Shown here one piece after another: positions 17,891 to 27,415 of a stretch of 64,000 nt of DNA. The notes beneath the pieces were generated by a model. It was not told where the DNA came from, searched no databases, and was given only the letters and a program-made list of their open reading frames with translations. Both the position numbers and the translations under genes were made by a program. Position 1 is the stretch's first letter, and every line of letters begins with the position of its first letter. Origin of the DNA: Deinococcus alpinitundrae (GTDB lineage Bacteria > Deinococcota > Deinococci > Deinococcales > Deinococcaceae); NCBI RefSeq assembly GCF_009982895.1, contig NZ_WXZL01000015.1, positions 35,574 to 99,573 on the forward strand, written 5' to 3'.

Positions 17891-20800
17891 CTACTTGCCG
17901 ACGAATACCGCCGTCGTCAGCCCCGGCACGCTCAGCGTATCGCCGCTGACTTTGCTGCTCTTCACCACCGCGTCCGAGCTGGCCTGGAGGGCCGGGTGCA
18001 GACTCAGCTTCAGCGACACGAGGCTGGCATCCTTGAGGGTGTAGGCGGTGCTGGCGGCGTTGAAGACGACCAAAACGTTCTTGTAGGGTGCCGCCCCGCC
18101 GCTGAGCTTCATCACGATGACGCCAGGTGTCTGATTGGGGCCAGCGTTGAGGAACGTCAGCTGGCTTTGCACAGCTTGGGCGCTGGGCAGCCGGAAGAGG
18201 GACGTGGAGTTGCGGATGCTCAGCAGCTCGCGCAGATGGTCCGAGGCCCGCGTCCGGTCCGCCGCCGTCACCTTGAGGGCCGCGTTGGCGAGCAAGGGGC
18301 GGTAAATATCCCACTGGTCCTTGTTCTTCTCGGCCATCGGCAACCCGCGTCCGAAGCCGTTGTCGGCCCCGGTCCAGGCCACCGCATTGAACCAGTCGCC
18401 GCTGTTGTAGCTGTCGGTGTCGAAGCTCTTGGAGCGCAGCAACTCGTCGCCCGCATGGATGAACGGCATGCCCTGACCCAGCAGCACCAAGCTGTAGGCC
18501 AGATTCTGCATCCGCACCCGCTGGGCCGTCGTCGCGCTGAGCGGGGCCTTGAGCAGCACCGCGTCCCAGAGGGTCTGGTTGTCGTGCGCCGAGACGTAGT
18601 TGATCGCCTCGCGGGGGCTGGCCGCGTAGCCGGTGGGCGCACCGTTATAGGTCACCTGAGCGCCGGTCACGGTCTTGCCAGTGCTGTCGGTGAACCTGAA
18701 GTCGCGCAGATTGCCGCTCAGCGCCACCTTGAGCTGATCGGTGAGCTTGAGCAGTTTTGCCTTGTCGGTGTTCTGCGGCTGGCCATTGGGCAGGGTAAAC
18801 AGGCCGGTGGCGAAGCCCTGGTCTTGCAGGCCGCCGAAGGGATTGCCGCCGCGCACCGCGTCCCGGATGCGGTCGTTGAAGGTGCCGATGCCCTGTCCAT
18901 AGAGGTTGATCTGGGTGGCGTTGACGCCGCGCGCGTTCCCTGCCACCTCGCCAAAGTCCCAGCCCTCGCCGTAGAGGTAGATCTGCTTGCCGTCCACGCC
19001 GTCTTTGGCAAGAGTCAGCGCGTCGAGTGCGGCTCGGGCAGCCTGCATGTCGCTGACGAGATGGTGACCCATCAAATCGAAGCGGAAGCCGTCCACCTTG
19101 TACTGCTTGGCCTCCAGCACCAGCGTGTCGAGCATCAGGCGGCGCATCATGGTGTGCTCGGTGGCGGTGTTGGAGCAGCAGGTCGAGTTGGCGACCACGC
19201 CGTTGACGTCGAGCCGGTGGTAGTACCCGGGAACGACCTTGTCCAGCACGCTGTTGTCGGCCTCGCCACTGGCCGCCGTGTGGTTGAAGACCACATCCTG
19301 CACGACCCGCAGGCCCGCCGCGTTGAGCGCCATGACCATCGAGCGGTACTCTTTGGTGCGCTGGTCGGGATTCACCGCGTAGGTGCCTTCCGGCGTCATG
19401 TAGTGGTAGGGATCGTAGCCCCAGTTGAAGCCGTCCTGATCCTTGACGGCGTTGACGGCGGCCTGCTGCTCCTCGCTGGCAGGTGGGAGTTTAGAGAGGT
19501 CTCCTGTGCTCTTCCAGGTCGCCTTATCTTTGGGCAGCGAGGCGATGTCGAAGGTCGGCAGCAGGTGAACGGCCTTGAGGCCCGCGTCGGCCAAAGCCCT
19601 CAGGTGCTTCATGCCGTCGCTGTTCTTCTCGGTGAAGGCCAGGTAGGTGCCGCGCTCGGCAGCCGGAACGGTGGCATCGGCCACGCTGAAGTCGCGCGGG
19701 TGCAGCTCGTAGAAGTTCAGGTCGCCCACCGAGCTGAGCGCGGGCTTCTTGAGGGTGTCCCAGCCCGCCGGTTTCTGCGCGGCGTCATTGAGGTCGGTGA
19801 CGAGTGATTGCTGGCTGTCGCGGGTCAGGCCGGTGGAGTAAGGATCAGACACGAGGTTGGTTTCGACCTTGCCCGTCGTGGGCGCGTAGACCTTGACTTC
19901 GTAGCGGTAGGGCGCATTCTTCCAGGTGGCGTCACCGGTCACGCTCCAGCTGCCCTTCTCGCCCGCCCTCATCGGCATGGTCCTGGTCTGTCCATTCACC
20001 GCCACCAGCACCTGAACACTCTGCGCGGTGGGGGCCCAGACGGTCAGGGTAGGAATGGTGCCCGCCCAGGTCACGCCCAGCGGGCCGCTGTAGCTGTAGA
20101 GGTCGTCGAGTGCGCCCCAGCGCTGCACACCCGTCGCGTCGATCAGTTTGTCGTCCAGCCCGGTGCTGCTGAGGGCCAGTTGCCCGCGCAGGGCCGCCGC
20201 CACCTGACCCGCATCCTCGGGCCTGAGCTTGACCACCGCGTACTTCGCCAGATAGGGGTATTTGGCCTTGAGCGCTGCGCTCAGCTGGTCGCCGTCGTCC
20301 GAGCGCACCAGCGGCAGGCTCGCGCCGCCGGTGATGCCCGCTGAGGTCAGCTTGAGGTCGCCCGCCGCGCTGTAATACAGGTTGAGCAGTGCTCCGTTCT
20401 CCAGCAGCGCGGGCTTGACGGCGATGGTGTCGCGGGTGAGCCACACCGCCTGCTGCTGCCCCAGATCGCCGATGGGCCGCACGCTGGTATCGGGGCGGGT
20501 GGTGTTGACCGCCGGGCTGCCGCTGATGATCCAGGCCTGATTGCCGGAAGCGGCGGGCAGGCTCTGGTCGGGGCCGGGGTCCTTGTCGTCACCCTTGTGA
20601 ATGATGAAGTTCAATTTGGTCCAGCCTTCCACGGTGAGCACATCCCAGTACACTCCGAACTCATTTTTGCCGGTTTGCGTCAGCGGCTTGGTCCATTCGG
20701 TGGGCGTCTTCGCGCCGTCCCAGACGTGAAGGCCCCAGCCGTCGTACTTGCCGTCGGGACGGTAGTAGTTGATGCGGGCATTGCCAGCCGGAATGGCCGG

Positions 20801-21247
20801 GCCGCTGTCGGCGGCAGGCGCAGCAGGAGCGGGCGCGGCCTGCGCCACCACCGCCTGGGTCGCGTCCACGTTGAACGGCCCAGCCTTGGCGTAGGCCACG
20901 TTGGTGGTGCCCGACTTGAGCCACAACTCATGGCCCAGGCCCAGGTTCATGAACAGGTCCTTGTCTGCGTCTTTCTTGTCACCGGAATGGACGATCAGTC
21001 CCAACTTGACCGGACTGGGTTTGAGCGGCACGTCCCAGTAGACGCCGTAGTCATCTGTGCCCGAAGCCTTCAGCGGCTTGTCCCAGGTCACGGCGGCGCT
21101 GGTGTCTTCCCAGACATGCAAGCCCCAGGCGGCGTACTGGGCGTCGGGGCGTTGGTAGTGAATGCGGGCGGTGTTGGCCGGGAGGGTGGTCTGGGCAGCC
21201 GCCGAAATCGCCAGAGCGAACGTGAGGAGCGTCGCAAGTCGTTGCAT
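17891..21247 (-). CDS. pulA: Secreted pullulanase-type GH13 alpha-glucan debranching enzyme (1118 aa)
   Basis: A signal peptide (about residues 1-19) is followed by two tandem CBM41-type starch-binding domains, each with YxRPD and WGLHVW (about 25-120 and 150-245). Next come a CBM48-like domain (GVTWAGTIPTLTVWAPTAQ) and the catalytic barrel. Family-13 motifs are intact: NWGYDP for pullulanases, VVQDVVFNHT, GFRFDLMGHH with nucleophile Asp724, YGEGWDFGE with acid/base Glu761, and SAHDNQ with Asp889. It would cut alpha-1,6 branches of pullulan or starch outside the membrane. The start at 21247 begins the signal peptide. The maltose-type ABC operon nearby could import the products. Confidence 0.9.
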   Translation of the reverse strand: MQRLATLLTFALAISAAAQTTLPANTARIHYQRPDAQYAAWGLHVWEDTSAAVTWDKPLKASGTDDYGVYWDVPLKPSPVKLGLIVHSGDKKDADKDLFMNLGLGHELWLKSGTTNVAYAKAGPFNVDATQAVVAQAAPAPAAPAADSGPAIPAGNARINYYRPDGKYDGWGLHVWDGAKTPTEWTKPLTQTGKNEFGVYWDVLTVEGWTKLNFIIHKGDDKDPGPDQSLPAASGNQAWIISGSPAVNTTRPDTSVRPIGDLGQQQAVWLTRDTIAVKPALLENGALLNLYYSAAGDLKLTSAGITGGASLPLVRSDDGDQLSAALKAKYPYLAKYAVVKLRPEDAGQVAAALRGQLALSSTGLDDKLIDATGVQRWGALDDLYSYSGPLGVTWAGTIPTLTVWAPTAQSVQVLVAVNGQTRTMPMRAGEKGSWSVTGDATWKNAPYRYEVKVYAPTTGKVETNLVSDPYSTGLTRDSQQSLVTDLNDAAQKPAGWDTLKKPALSSVGDLNFYELHPRDFSVADATVPAAERGTYLAFTEKNSDGMKHLRALADAGLKAVHLLPTFDIASLPKDKATWKSTGDLSKLPPASEEQQAAVNAVKDQDGFNWGYDPYHYMTPEGTYAVNPDQRTKEYRSMVMALNAAGLRVVQDVVFNHTAASGEADNSVLDKVVPGYYHRLDVNGVVANSTCCSNTATEHTMMRRLMLDTLVLEAKQYKVDGFRFDLMGHHLVSDMQAARAALDALTLAKDGVDGKQIYLYGEGWDFGEVAGNARGVNATQINLYGQGIGTFNDRIRDAVRGGNPFGGLQDQGFATGLFTLPNGQPQNTDKAKLLKLTDQLKVALSGNLRDFRFTDSTGKTVTGAQVTYNGAPTGYAASPREAINYVSAHDNQTLWDAVLLKAPLSATTAQRVRMQNLAYSLVLLGQGMPFIHAGDELLRSKSFDTDSYNSGDWFNAVAWTGADNGFGRGLPMAEKNKDQWDIYRPLLANAALKVTAADRTRASDHLRELLSIRNSTSLFRLPSAQAVQSQLTFLNAGPNQTPGVIVMKLSGGAAPYKNVLVVFNAASTAYTLKDASLVSLKLSLHPALQASSDAVVKSSKVSGDTLSVPGLTTAVFVGK

Positions 21248-21321
21248 GGTTGCAGAGAGTGTAAAGGATAAGGCGCTGGACATTGAAAGAAGGCCCGACC
21301 CTTCCGCTAAACTTTTGAAAC

Positions 21322-22495
21322 ATGCCCGCCGAGCAAACTCCTCTCAGACGTGAGCATGTGACTCAAGTCGTTAAAGTCATCCAACAATGGCTCTCCAGCC
21401 AGCCCAGTCCGGGCGAGGCTGTGGTGCGGCAAGCCATCGTGTTGCCGATTCTGCAAGCGGCAGGCTTCGATATCTGGAATCCGGCGCAAGTTATTCCCGA
21501 GGAAACCGACAAGGGCGGCTTTCGACCAGATGTGCGCGTCGTGGCGGGCGAGATATCAGTTCGTGCTCGAACTTAAAGGCATGAACGTCGGCCTGCATGA
21601 CAAGGACTATCAACAAGTCGCCGCTTATGCGGGCAGCAAGGGCATCCGCTGGGCGCTGCTGACCGATGGCCGCGTCTGGGTGGTCATTGATGAGCACATG
21701 CAAGGTCCGTATTCGGAGCGCATTGTCTTGAAGCTCGAACTGGTCCAGAACGCTGCCGGGGTGTTTGCGAGTGATCTCGCCGCCGTACTGGACGCGGCAA
21801 GCTGGACGAGCGGCATGTTTGAGACTCGACTTTCGGACGTCCAGCAGGCTCAGCAAAAACGGCGTGACGAAGCCCAGATTCACTCGGAAAAGCGCCCGAT
21901 TGTCGAAGATGTGCAAAGCGAGTATGACATCTCCAGTTTCGAGAAGGCGGCGGCAGCGGCGGTCAGAATGCGTCTGATCACCGAAGCCGAGCGCGACGTA
22001 CTGCTGGGCGCGGTGCAAAGTTAGTCACCCAGTCCAGCTGTACGGGAACTCAAGAGACCGGAGCATAAAAAGAGCGAGTGGCCGCTCAAAGCGCAACCGA
22101 CCAAAGCGGACAAGCTGGAGTTCTCAGTACCCACGCCAGATGGGCCGACCCCATCCGCACCCAGCGAAATTGCCTTCCACTATCAGCCTGGAGAAGCGGA
22201 TGCCCGCGCCGTTTATTTTCCGGCCCTGGGCAAATGGGTCGTTCAAGCGGGAAGTATCGCCAGCGCCGAGGTCAAGGAGTACGCCGCATCTGTGGGCAAA
22301 CGCCGTCAAACCATGTTGGACGCAGGTGAAGTTGCTTTGCTGGAAGATGGGCGGCTGCGTTACCTCAAAAATGTGGAGTACACGTCGCCGAGCACGGCGG
22401 CAGATGATATTTCTGGCGCTTCTAAAAATGGCTGGATGGTCTGGATGGATGAGCAGGGCCGCCCTGCCCAGCATCACCGACCCCACAAGCCGTAA
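21322..22495 (+). pseudogene. Type I restriction endonuclease-like protein with DUF4357 C terminus, broken twice
   Basis: The first piece (from 21322) matches the N-terminal nuclease domain of type I restriction-like proteins: VVRQAIVLPILQAAGFDIWNP, then GGFRPDVRVV. Near 21553 one extra base shifts the frame, and the continuing frame supplies the nuclease strand YQFVLELKG with the catalytic E-x-K. That frame is then cut by TAG at 22022 but stays open to 22495, encoding a DUF4357-like end (QAGSIASAEVKEY, YTSPSTAADDISGASKNGW). One insertion plus one nonsense change indicate decay. TAAACT eight bases before the ATG was the likely promoter. Confidence 0.75.
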
Positions 22496-22582
22496 GCCTG
22501 ATAATTGCTTATCAGTGCGAACCCAGATCAATTTCTGGAATGATCCAGATTGAAACCATTCGGTCTTCTCAGCAATGAGAGA

Positions 22583-22607
22583 GGGCCGCACCCCAGCGGC
22601 GCGGCCC
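22583..22607 (-). terminator. Possible terminator of the maltose-type ABC operon
   Basis: GGGCCGC and GCGGCCC form a perfect 7-bp stem just after the binding-protein stop. On the minus strand it is followed by TCTCTCATT rather than a true T run, so termination is uncertain. Confidence 0.4.
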
Positions 22608-22624
22608 ACCCGATGGTCTGCGTC

Positions 22625-23974
22625 TCAGCGCTTCTTGATCTGCGAGAGCTGGTCGGCCAGGATCTTGTTGGCCTGCACATTGAGGTCGGCCAGCGACGAT
22701 TTGACGTCCGCACCGCCGACGATGGCGGTCATGGTCTTTTCCATCACGCTGCGAACGGCGTCGTAGCCGGGCACGGCAGGCTCGGCGGTGGCGTTGCGCA
22801 GCAGGGCGTAGCCTTTCTTGTACGTGGGGTTGGCCGCGAAGTAGTCGCCGAGTTGACCGGCCACACTCTTGCGGGTGGGAAAGTAGTTACTGCCCTTGGC
22901 CCAGGTCGCCTGCACCGTGGGGCTGGCCCAGTACTTGACGAACAGCCAGGCGGCCAGCTCGCGCTTGGCGTCGCCGGTCGCGGGCAGGCTGACGCTCGCG
23001 CCGTAGAGATCGACGGTGGGCTGGGCGGTGGTGTGCGGCACCGGGTTGATGCTCCAGGCGAAGGCCGCGCCCTTGTCCACCGCGCTCTTGAAAAAGGTCA
23101 GGCCGCTCGACGAACCGATGGAGAACAGCAGCTTGCCGGTGCCGAAGTCGGTCTGATCGCCGAAGTTCTCGGTGACCAGCTTGGCGCAGCCGTCCTTGAA
23201 CAGGCCCTGCAAGAAAGTCATGGCCTGGGTCGCCGCCGCGCTGCTCAGGGTGAACTTGTTGGTCTTGGCGTCGTAGATGTCGCCGCCGAAGGCGTAGGTC
23301 CATGAGGCGAAGCGCGAGGCGTCCACGCTCAGCTCGTAGCCGAGACTGCTGCCCTTGGCCTTGCTGAAGGGCGTCTTGGAGGCCTTGCAGGCCATCGTCT
23401 TGAACTGGTCGGGGGTGGTGGGCGGCCCCTTGTAGCCGAGTTCTTTGAGCCAGTCGCTGTTGTAGAACATCACTTCTGCCGAACGCTGCACCGGAAACCC
23501 GAGGCGCTGGTTACCGAACACCGGAAACACGTCGGCCTTGTAAATGCCGCTGAAAAAGTCGTTGGCGTCCACCGGACTCAGGCCCCACTTGCGGCTGGCG
23601 ACCAGTGGATTGAGGTTGAGCAGCGCGTCGCCGAGCTGGTAGGTGGCGGCCTGGTTCTGGTAAGCCACCGTCAGATCCGGCATGGCGGGCGTGCCGAGCA
23701 CCGGCACCATCTTCTGGTAAATCTGGTCGTAGTTGCCCTGGTACTGGCCCTTCACCGTGATGTTGTAGGGGTTGGATTTGTTGAAGTCGGCGATGATGCC
23801 GTCCATGACCTTCGCGTTGTTGCCGGTGAGCTGGTGCCAGAAGGTGACAGTCTGGTTCTTGGAACTCACTGTTTCCCAGTTGACGCTCTGGGCACGGGCG
23901 GCACCGGACAGGGCCGCGCCGATCAGCAGGGCGGCAGGCAGCAGGCGAGCGGGGGAGCGCAGTGGGTTTGACAT
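22625..23974 (-). CDS. Carbohydrate ABC transporter substrate-binding protein, MalE/UgpB type (449 aa)
   Basis: A signal peptide (about residues 1-29, ending GAARAQS) precedes a type-2 extracellular solute-binding protein of the SBP_bac_1 family. VTFWHQLTGNNAKVMDGIIADF is close to the UgpB-like opening, and WASPTVQATWAKGSNYFPTR is a typical family end. Ligand could be a maltodextrin, another oligosaccharide or glycerol-3-phosphate; the pullulanase gene nearby favours a glucan product, by inference. The ATG at 23974 follows AAGGAGA. Last gene of the operon behind both permeases. Confidence 0.9.
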   Translation of the reverse strand: MSNPLRSPARLLPAALLIGAALSGAARAQSVNWETVSSKNQTVTFWHQLTGNNAKVMDGIIADFNKSNPYNITVKGQYQGNYDQIYQKMVPVLGTPAMPDLTVAYQNQAATYQLGDALLNLNPLVASRKWGLSPVDANDFFSGIYKADVFPVFGNQRLGFPVQRSAEVMFYNSDWLKELGYKGPPTTPDQFKTMACKASKTPFSKAKGSSLGYELSVDASRFASWTYAFGGDIYDAKTNKFTLSSAAATQAMTFLQGLFKDGCAKLVTENFGDQTDFGTGKLLFSIGSSSGLTFFKSAVDKGAAFAWSINPVPHTTAQPTVDLYGASVSLPATGDAKRELAAWLFVKYWASPTVQATWAKGSNYFPTRKSVAGQLGDYFAANPTYKKGYALLRNATAEPAVPGYDAVRSVMEKTMTAIVGGADVKSSLADLNVQANKILADQLSQIKKR

Positions 23975-24153
23975 CGGATCTCCTTTTGCAAACGGTAGAA
24001 CATGATCTGAAGGATGGGGTGAAGTGCCTGGAGGAGCAAGGGACGGTGGGGGAGGGCAACCTGACTCGACTTGCAGCTTCAACCTGCGGCCTGATCGACA
24101 GGCCAGGCAGCTCAATTCAACGCGCCGGTGTCAGGCACAGGTCAACTGGCAGC

Positions 24154-25089
24154 TCAACCTTTCAGGCCGCTGGTGGCCACACCCTCGGTAAACTGGCGCT
24201 GAGTGAGCAGGTAGATGATCAGCACCGGCACTACGGCGATGACCGATCCGGCCATCAACAGCTGGGTTTCAGGTCCGGCCTCGCTGATGAAGGTCCACAG
24301 CCCCACCGTCAGGGGCCGCCATGTGGGCGTAAACGTCACCAGCAGCGGCCACAGAAACGAATTCCAGGACGCCACGAAGGTCAAGAGGGTCACGGTCAGC
24401 AGCGCCGCCCGGCTCAGCGGCACCACGATGGTCACCAGAAAACGCAGGTGGCCAGCGCCATCGAGCTGCGCGGCGTCCCAGAGTTCGCTGGGAATGCGGG
24501 CGAAGAACTGGCGCAGCAGAAAAATACTGAAGGCGTTGGCCATGAACGGCACCGTCAGCGCTGCCAGGCTGTCAAGCCACGAGCCGCCCGGCAGCGGCAG
24601 GATTCCGCCGCGCACCATCAGGAAATTGGGGATGAAGGTGACGGTCTCGGGAATCATCAGGGTGGCCAGCAGCACCACGAAGAGGGCGTCGCGGCCCGGA
24701 AAGGTCATGCGGGCAAAAGCGTAGGCGGCCAGCGCCGAGGTCGTCACCAGCCCCAGGATGGTCAGCGCGCTGATCAGGATGCTGTTGACGAAGTAGCGGT
24801 CGAAATTGCCCTGCACCCAGGCCTGGGCATAGTTGCCGAGTCGTGGCTGGTGCGGGAGCCACTGCTTGTTGATGGTCTCGCCCAGCGTCATCAGCGAGGT
24901 GGTAAGCATGTACAGAAAGGGCGTCAACGCGAAGATCGCCCCGATCATCAGAAAGAAATAGATCGGCAGGTGCGACCAGTGAAAGACGTAGCTCTCACGC
25001 GGCGTGGCAGCGGGGCGCAGTTGTGCCTGCAGCTCCTCTGTCTGAACTGGGCCGCCCTGAATCTGCCTACCCTGGGTCTGCTCAGCCAT
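24154..25089 (-). CDS. Carbohydrate ABC transporter permease, MalG type (311 aa)
   Basis: Six hydrophobic helices with the conserved EAA loop: ELWDAAQLDGAGHLRFLVTIVVPLSRAALLT fits the EAA-x3-G-x9-I-x-LP coupling motif. The N-terminal 45 residues are polar and cytoplasmic. It pairs with the upstream MalF-type permease, whose last eight bases overlap this ATG (ATGGCTGA). No ATPase gene lies in the operon, so a shared MsmK/UgpC-like ATPase encoded elsewhere is expected. Confidence 0.9.
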   Translation of the reverse strand: MAEQTQGRQIQGGPVQTEELQAQLRPAATPRESYVFHWSHLPIYFFLMIGAIFALTPFLYMLTTSLMTLGETINKQWLPHQPRLGNYAQAWVQGNFDRYFVNSILISALTILGLVTTSALAAYAFARMTFPGRDALFVVLLATLMIPETVTFIPNFLMVRGGILPLPGGSWLDSLAALTVPFMANAFSIFLLRQFFARIPSELWDAAQLDGAGHLRFLVTIVVPLSRAALLTVTLLTFVASWNSFLWPLLVTFTPTWRPLTVGLWTFISEAGPETQLLMAGSVIAVVPVLIIYLLTQRQFTEGVATSGLKG

Positions 25090-26248
25090 AAAACACCTTC
25101 CTGCCGAAAAAGCGGAATTGAAAGAGGGTCAGCACCAGAATCAGGAAAAACAGCACGAACGACTCGGCGGCGGCCAGGCCGTAATTGTTGGCCTGATAAA
25201 AGGTGTCGAAGATGTTGATGCTGGCGGTGTCTACCGTACCCTGGGCCGACGGCACCCGCATCACGTAGAGGTGATTGAAAGCCTGCAAAGTGCCGATCAG
25301 CCCGACCAGCGCCACATAAAAAATAACCGGCGAGAGCAGTGGCACGGTGATGGAGAAAAACTGGGCGATGCTGCCTGCGCCGTCGATCTCGGCGGCCTCG
25401 TAGAGGTCTCTGGGGATGCCCGTCAGGCCAGCCAGAAAAATAACCACGTTGTAGCCCACATAAGTCCAGACCCCGAACAGCACGATGGTGGCGAGCGCCA
25501 TGCTCGGCCCGGCCCACACCCCCGGCCACTGAAAGCCGAACAGCACCTGACTGAGCGGGCGCGGATCGAACAACCACTGTTGCGGCGCGAAGTGCAGCCA
25601 GCCGAGCACGGTGTTGGCCAGGCTGCTCTCGCGCGGGCTGAAGATGATCCGGAAGACGGCGGCGGTGGCGACCACCGGGATCACGTAGGGCAGAAAATAC
25701 ACCGCCCGGAAAAACCCCTGTCCCTTGATCTTGCCGTAGAGCAGCGCGGCCAGCACGAGCGCCAGCACGATCTGGAGCGGCACACTCAGCACCGCGTAGT
25801 ACATGGTCACGATCACCGATTGCAAAAAGGCCGCGTCGCCGTGGGTGGTAATCACGCCCCAACTCAGGGCAATCGCCACGCCCGCGCCCAGCAGGGCCAG
25901 CGCGGCGGGCAAGCGCCACCAGCGCCGGGCGCTCAGCTCCGCAAAGGCCCCGGTCCACAGCCAGTGCGCCGTCAGAATCAGCACCAGGCCCAGCACGAAG
26001 GTCGCCGGGCCGCCCCACGACCCCAGAAGCTGGTGGTAGTTGGCCAGGCCCACGAAATCGCCCTGCCGCACCCGCCAGTTGTAGACACTCATATAGAGCG
26101 AGTAGAGAATGGGAAACAGCCCGAACACGCCAATCAGCAGCAGCGCCGGAAGCAAAAAGAGGTAGGCCAGCCAAGCTTCCTGGCGGCGGGCGCGGCGGCG
26201 CGGCTGAACCGGGGACTGCTGCACTTGGCGCTGCGGCGGCGCGGTCAA
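25082..26248 (-). CDS. Carbohydrate ABC transporter permease, MalF type (388 aa)
   Basis: A permease with a basic, Gln-rich N-terminal tail and seven or eight hydrophobic helices, longer than the typical 290 aa because of an extra helical pair (about residues 65-130). The EAA loop reads DLYEAAEIDGAGSIAQFFSITVPLLSPV. It forms the channel with the MalG-type partner. The start is a TTG at 26248, since no in-frame ATG or GTG is nearby upstream. First gene of the permease-permease-binding protein operon. Confidence 0.85.
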   Translation of the reverse strand: MTAPPQRQVQQSPVQPRRRARRQEAWLAYLFLLPALLLIGVFGLFPILYSLYMSVYNWRVRQGDFVGLANYHQLLGSWGGPATFVLGLVLILTAHWLWTGAFAELSARRWWRLPAALALLGAGVAIALSWGVITTHGDAAFLQSVIVTMYYAVLSVPLQIVLALVLAALLYGKIKGQGFFRAVYFLPYVIPVVATAAVFRIIFSPRESSLANTVLGWLHFAPQQWLFDPRPLSQVLFGFQWPGVWAGPSMALATIVLFGVWTYVGYNVVIFLAGLTGIPRDLYEAAEIDGAGSIAQFFSITVPLLSPVIFYVALVGLIGTLQAFNHLYVMRVPSAQGTVDTASINIFDTFYQANNYGLAAAESFVLFFLILVLTLFQFRFFGRKVFYG

Positions 26249-26350
26249 GGGATGTTCCGACAGCGGGGAGGGGTGTGCCGGTTCGTTGACCGCTCGTTCG
26301 CGGGCCGAATGGGCGCGGCGCTCAGGGTGTCCATCGTTGCCACCATACAG

Positions 26351-26378
26351 CCCTGACCCTACGGCGCGGATGTCAGGG
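26351..26378 (-). promoter_or_regulatory. Inverted repeat upstream of the maltose-type operon
   Basis: CCCTGAC and GTCAGGG pair perfectly across a 14-base centre, about 100 bases before the TTG start of the first permease gene. It is a candidate operator for a sugar-responsive regulator. The remaining 195-base gap holds no gene. Confidence 0.4.
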
Positions 26379-26443
26379 CAGAATGTAGCGGGCCGGGTGC
26401 AGCGGGAAGGGAGCTAGAGATTACGAGTCGAACCGCTCTTGCT

Positions 26444-27415
26444 TCAGCTCTCGCGGTACGCGCCCAGCTTGCGAAAGCGCTCGGCCCGCCCGCTGACCCA
26501 CTCTTCCGGTGATTGCCCGGCCAGCTCGTCGAGGTGGCGGCTGACCGCCTCACCGAGTGCGGCGGCGGCAGCGTCCACGTCGAGGTGTGCGCCGCCGGTG
26601 GGTTCGGCAATGACTTCCTCCACGATGCCGAGTTCCAGCAGGTCGGGGGCGGTCAGCTTGAGGGCCTCGGCCGCCTCGGGGGCCTTGGCGCTGTCCTTCC
26701 AGATGATGCTGGCCGCCCCCTCCGGCGAGATCACCGAGTACCAGGCGTTTTCCATGATCAGCACCCGGTTGCCGATGCCGATGGCCAGCGCGCCGCCGCT
26801 GCCACCCTCGCCGATCACGGCGCAGACGGCAGGCACGCGCAGGCGGCTCATGCGCTGGATGCTCTCGGCAATCGCCCAGCCCTGCCCGCGCTCCTCGGCT
26901 TCCAGGCCCGGATACGCGCCCTGGGTATCGATCAATGCCACCACCGGCAAACCGAACTTGTCGGCCAGGTCCATCAAGCGCACGGCCTTGCGGTAGCCCT
27001 CGGGGTTGGCACTGCCGAAGCGCCGCTTGATCTTGTCCTTGGTGTCGCGGCCCTTTTGCTGCATCAGGAGCATCACCCGGCGGCCCTGCCAGAGCGCCGG
27101 ACCGCCGATCAGGGCCTGGTCGTCGCCAAAAGCGCGGTCGCCGTGAAGTTCCACGAAATCCTCGGTCAGGCGCTCGACATACTCCAGTGCGGTGGGCCGC
27201 CCGGCGATGCGGGCCAGTTGCACCCGCTCCCAGCGCGTCATGCTGACCTGCTGGCGCAGCCGGGTGAGCTGGGCGCGCAGCGGGGTCAGGGCGCTGTCTA
27301 AATCTTGCCCGGTGCTGACGGCAGTGCTTTCCAGATCGCGGATGCGGGCTTCGAGTTCACGCAGGGTCTGGACTGTCGGTGTCTGGGTGGTGCGGGTCTG
27401 GTTGGGCCGAGTCAC
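26444..27415 (-). CDS. accA: Acetyl-CoA carboxylase carboxyltransferase subunit alpha (323 aa)
   Basis: The N-terminal helical region ([16 protein letters not shown]) leads to the crotonase-fold core: [75 protein letters not shown] and [17 protein letters not shown], which supplies the oxyanion hole. It transfers carboxyl from biotin to acetyl-CoA, making malonyl-CoA for fatty-acid synthesis. The GTG start at 27415 overlaps the accD stop as GTGA, so both carboxyltransferase subunits are made in step. Confidence 0.97.
   Translation of the reverse strand: MTRPNQTRTTQTPTVQTLRELEARIRDLESTAVSTGQDLDSALTPLRAQLTRLRQQVSMTRWERVQLARIAGRPTALEYVERLTEDFVELHGDRAFGDDQALIGGPALWQGRRVMLLMQQKGRDTKDKIKRRFGSANPEGYRKAVRLMDLADKFGLPVVALIDTQGAYPGLEAEERGQGWAIAESIQRMSRLRVPAVCAVIGEGGSGGALAIGIGNRVLIMENAWYSVISPEGAASIIWKDSAKAPEAAEALKLTAPDLLELGIVEEVIAEPTGGAHLDVDAAAAALGEAVSRHLDELAGQSPEEWVSGRAERFRKLGAYRES

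Noticed and set aside
17882..19807. A 641-codon open frame on the plus strand
   Set aside because: It is antisense to the pullulanase catalytic domain, whose motifs are intact. The product is His/Val/Gly-rich with no domain.
26401..26443. A GTTCGACTC-like T-arm on the minus strand, suggesting a tRNA
   Set aside because: The bases flanking the loop do not pair to form a T-stem, and no anticodon arm or acceptor stem could be built in the 195-base gap.
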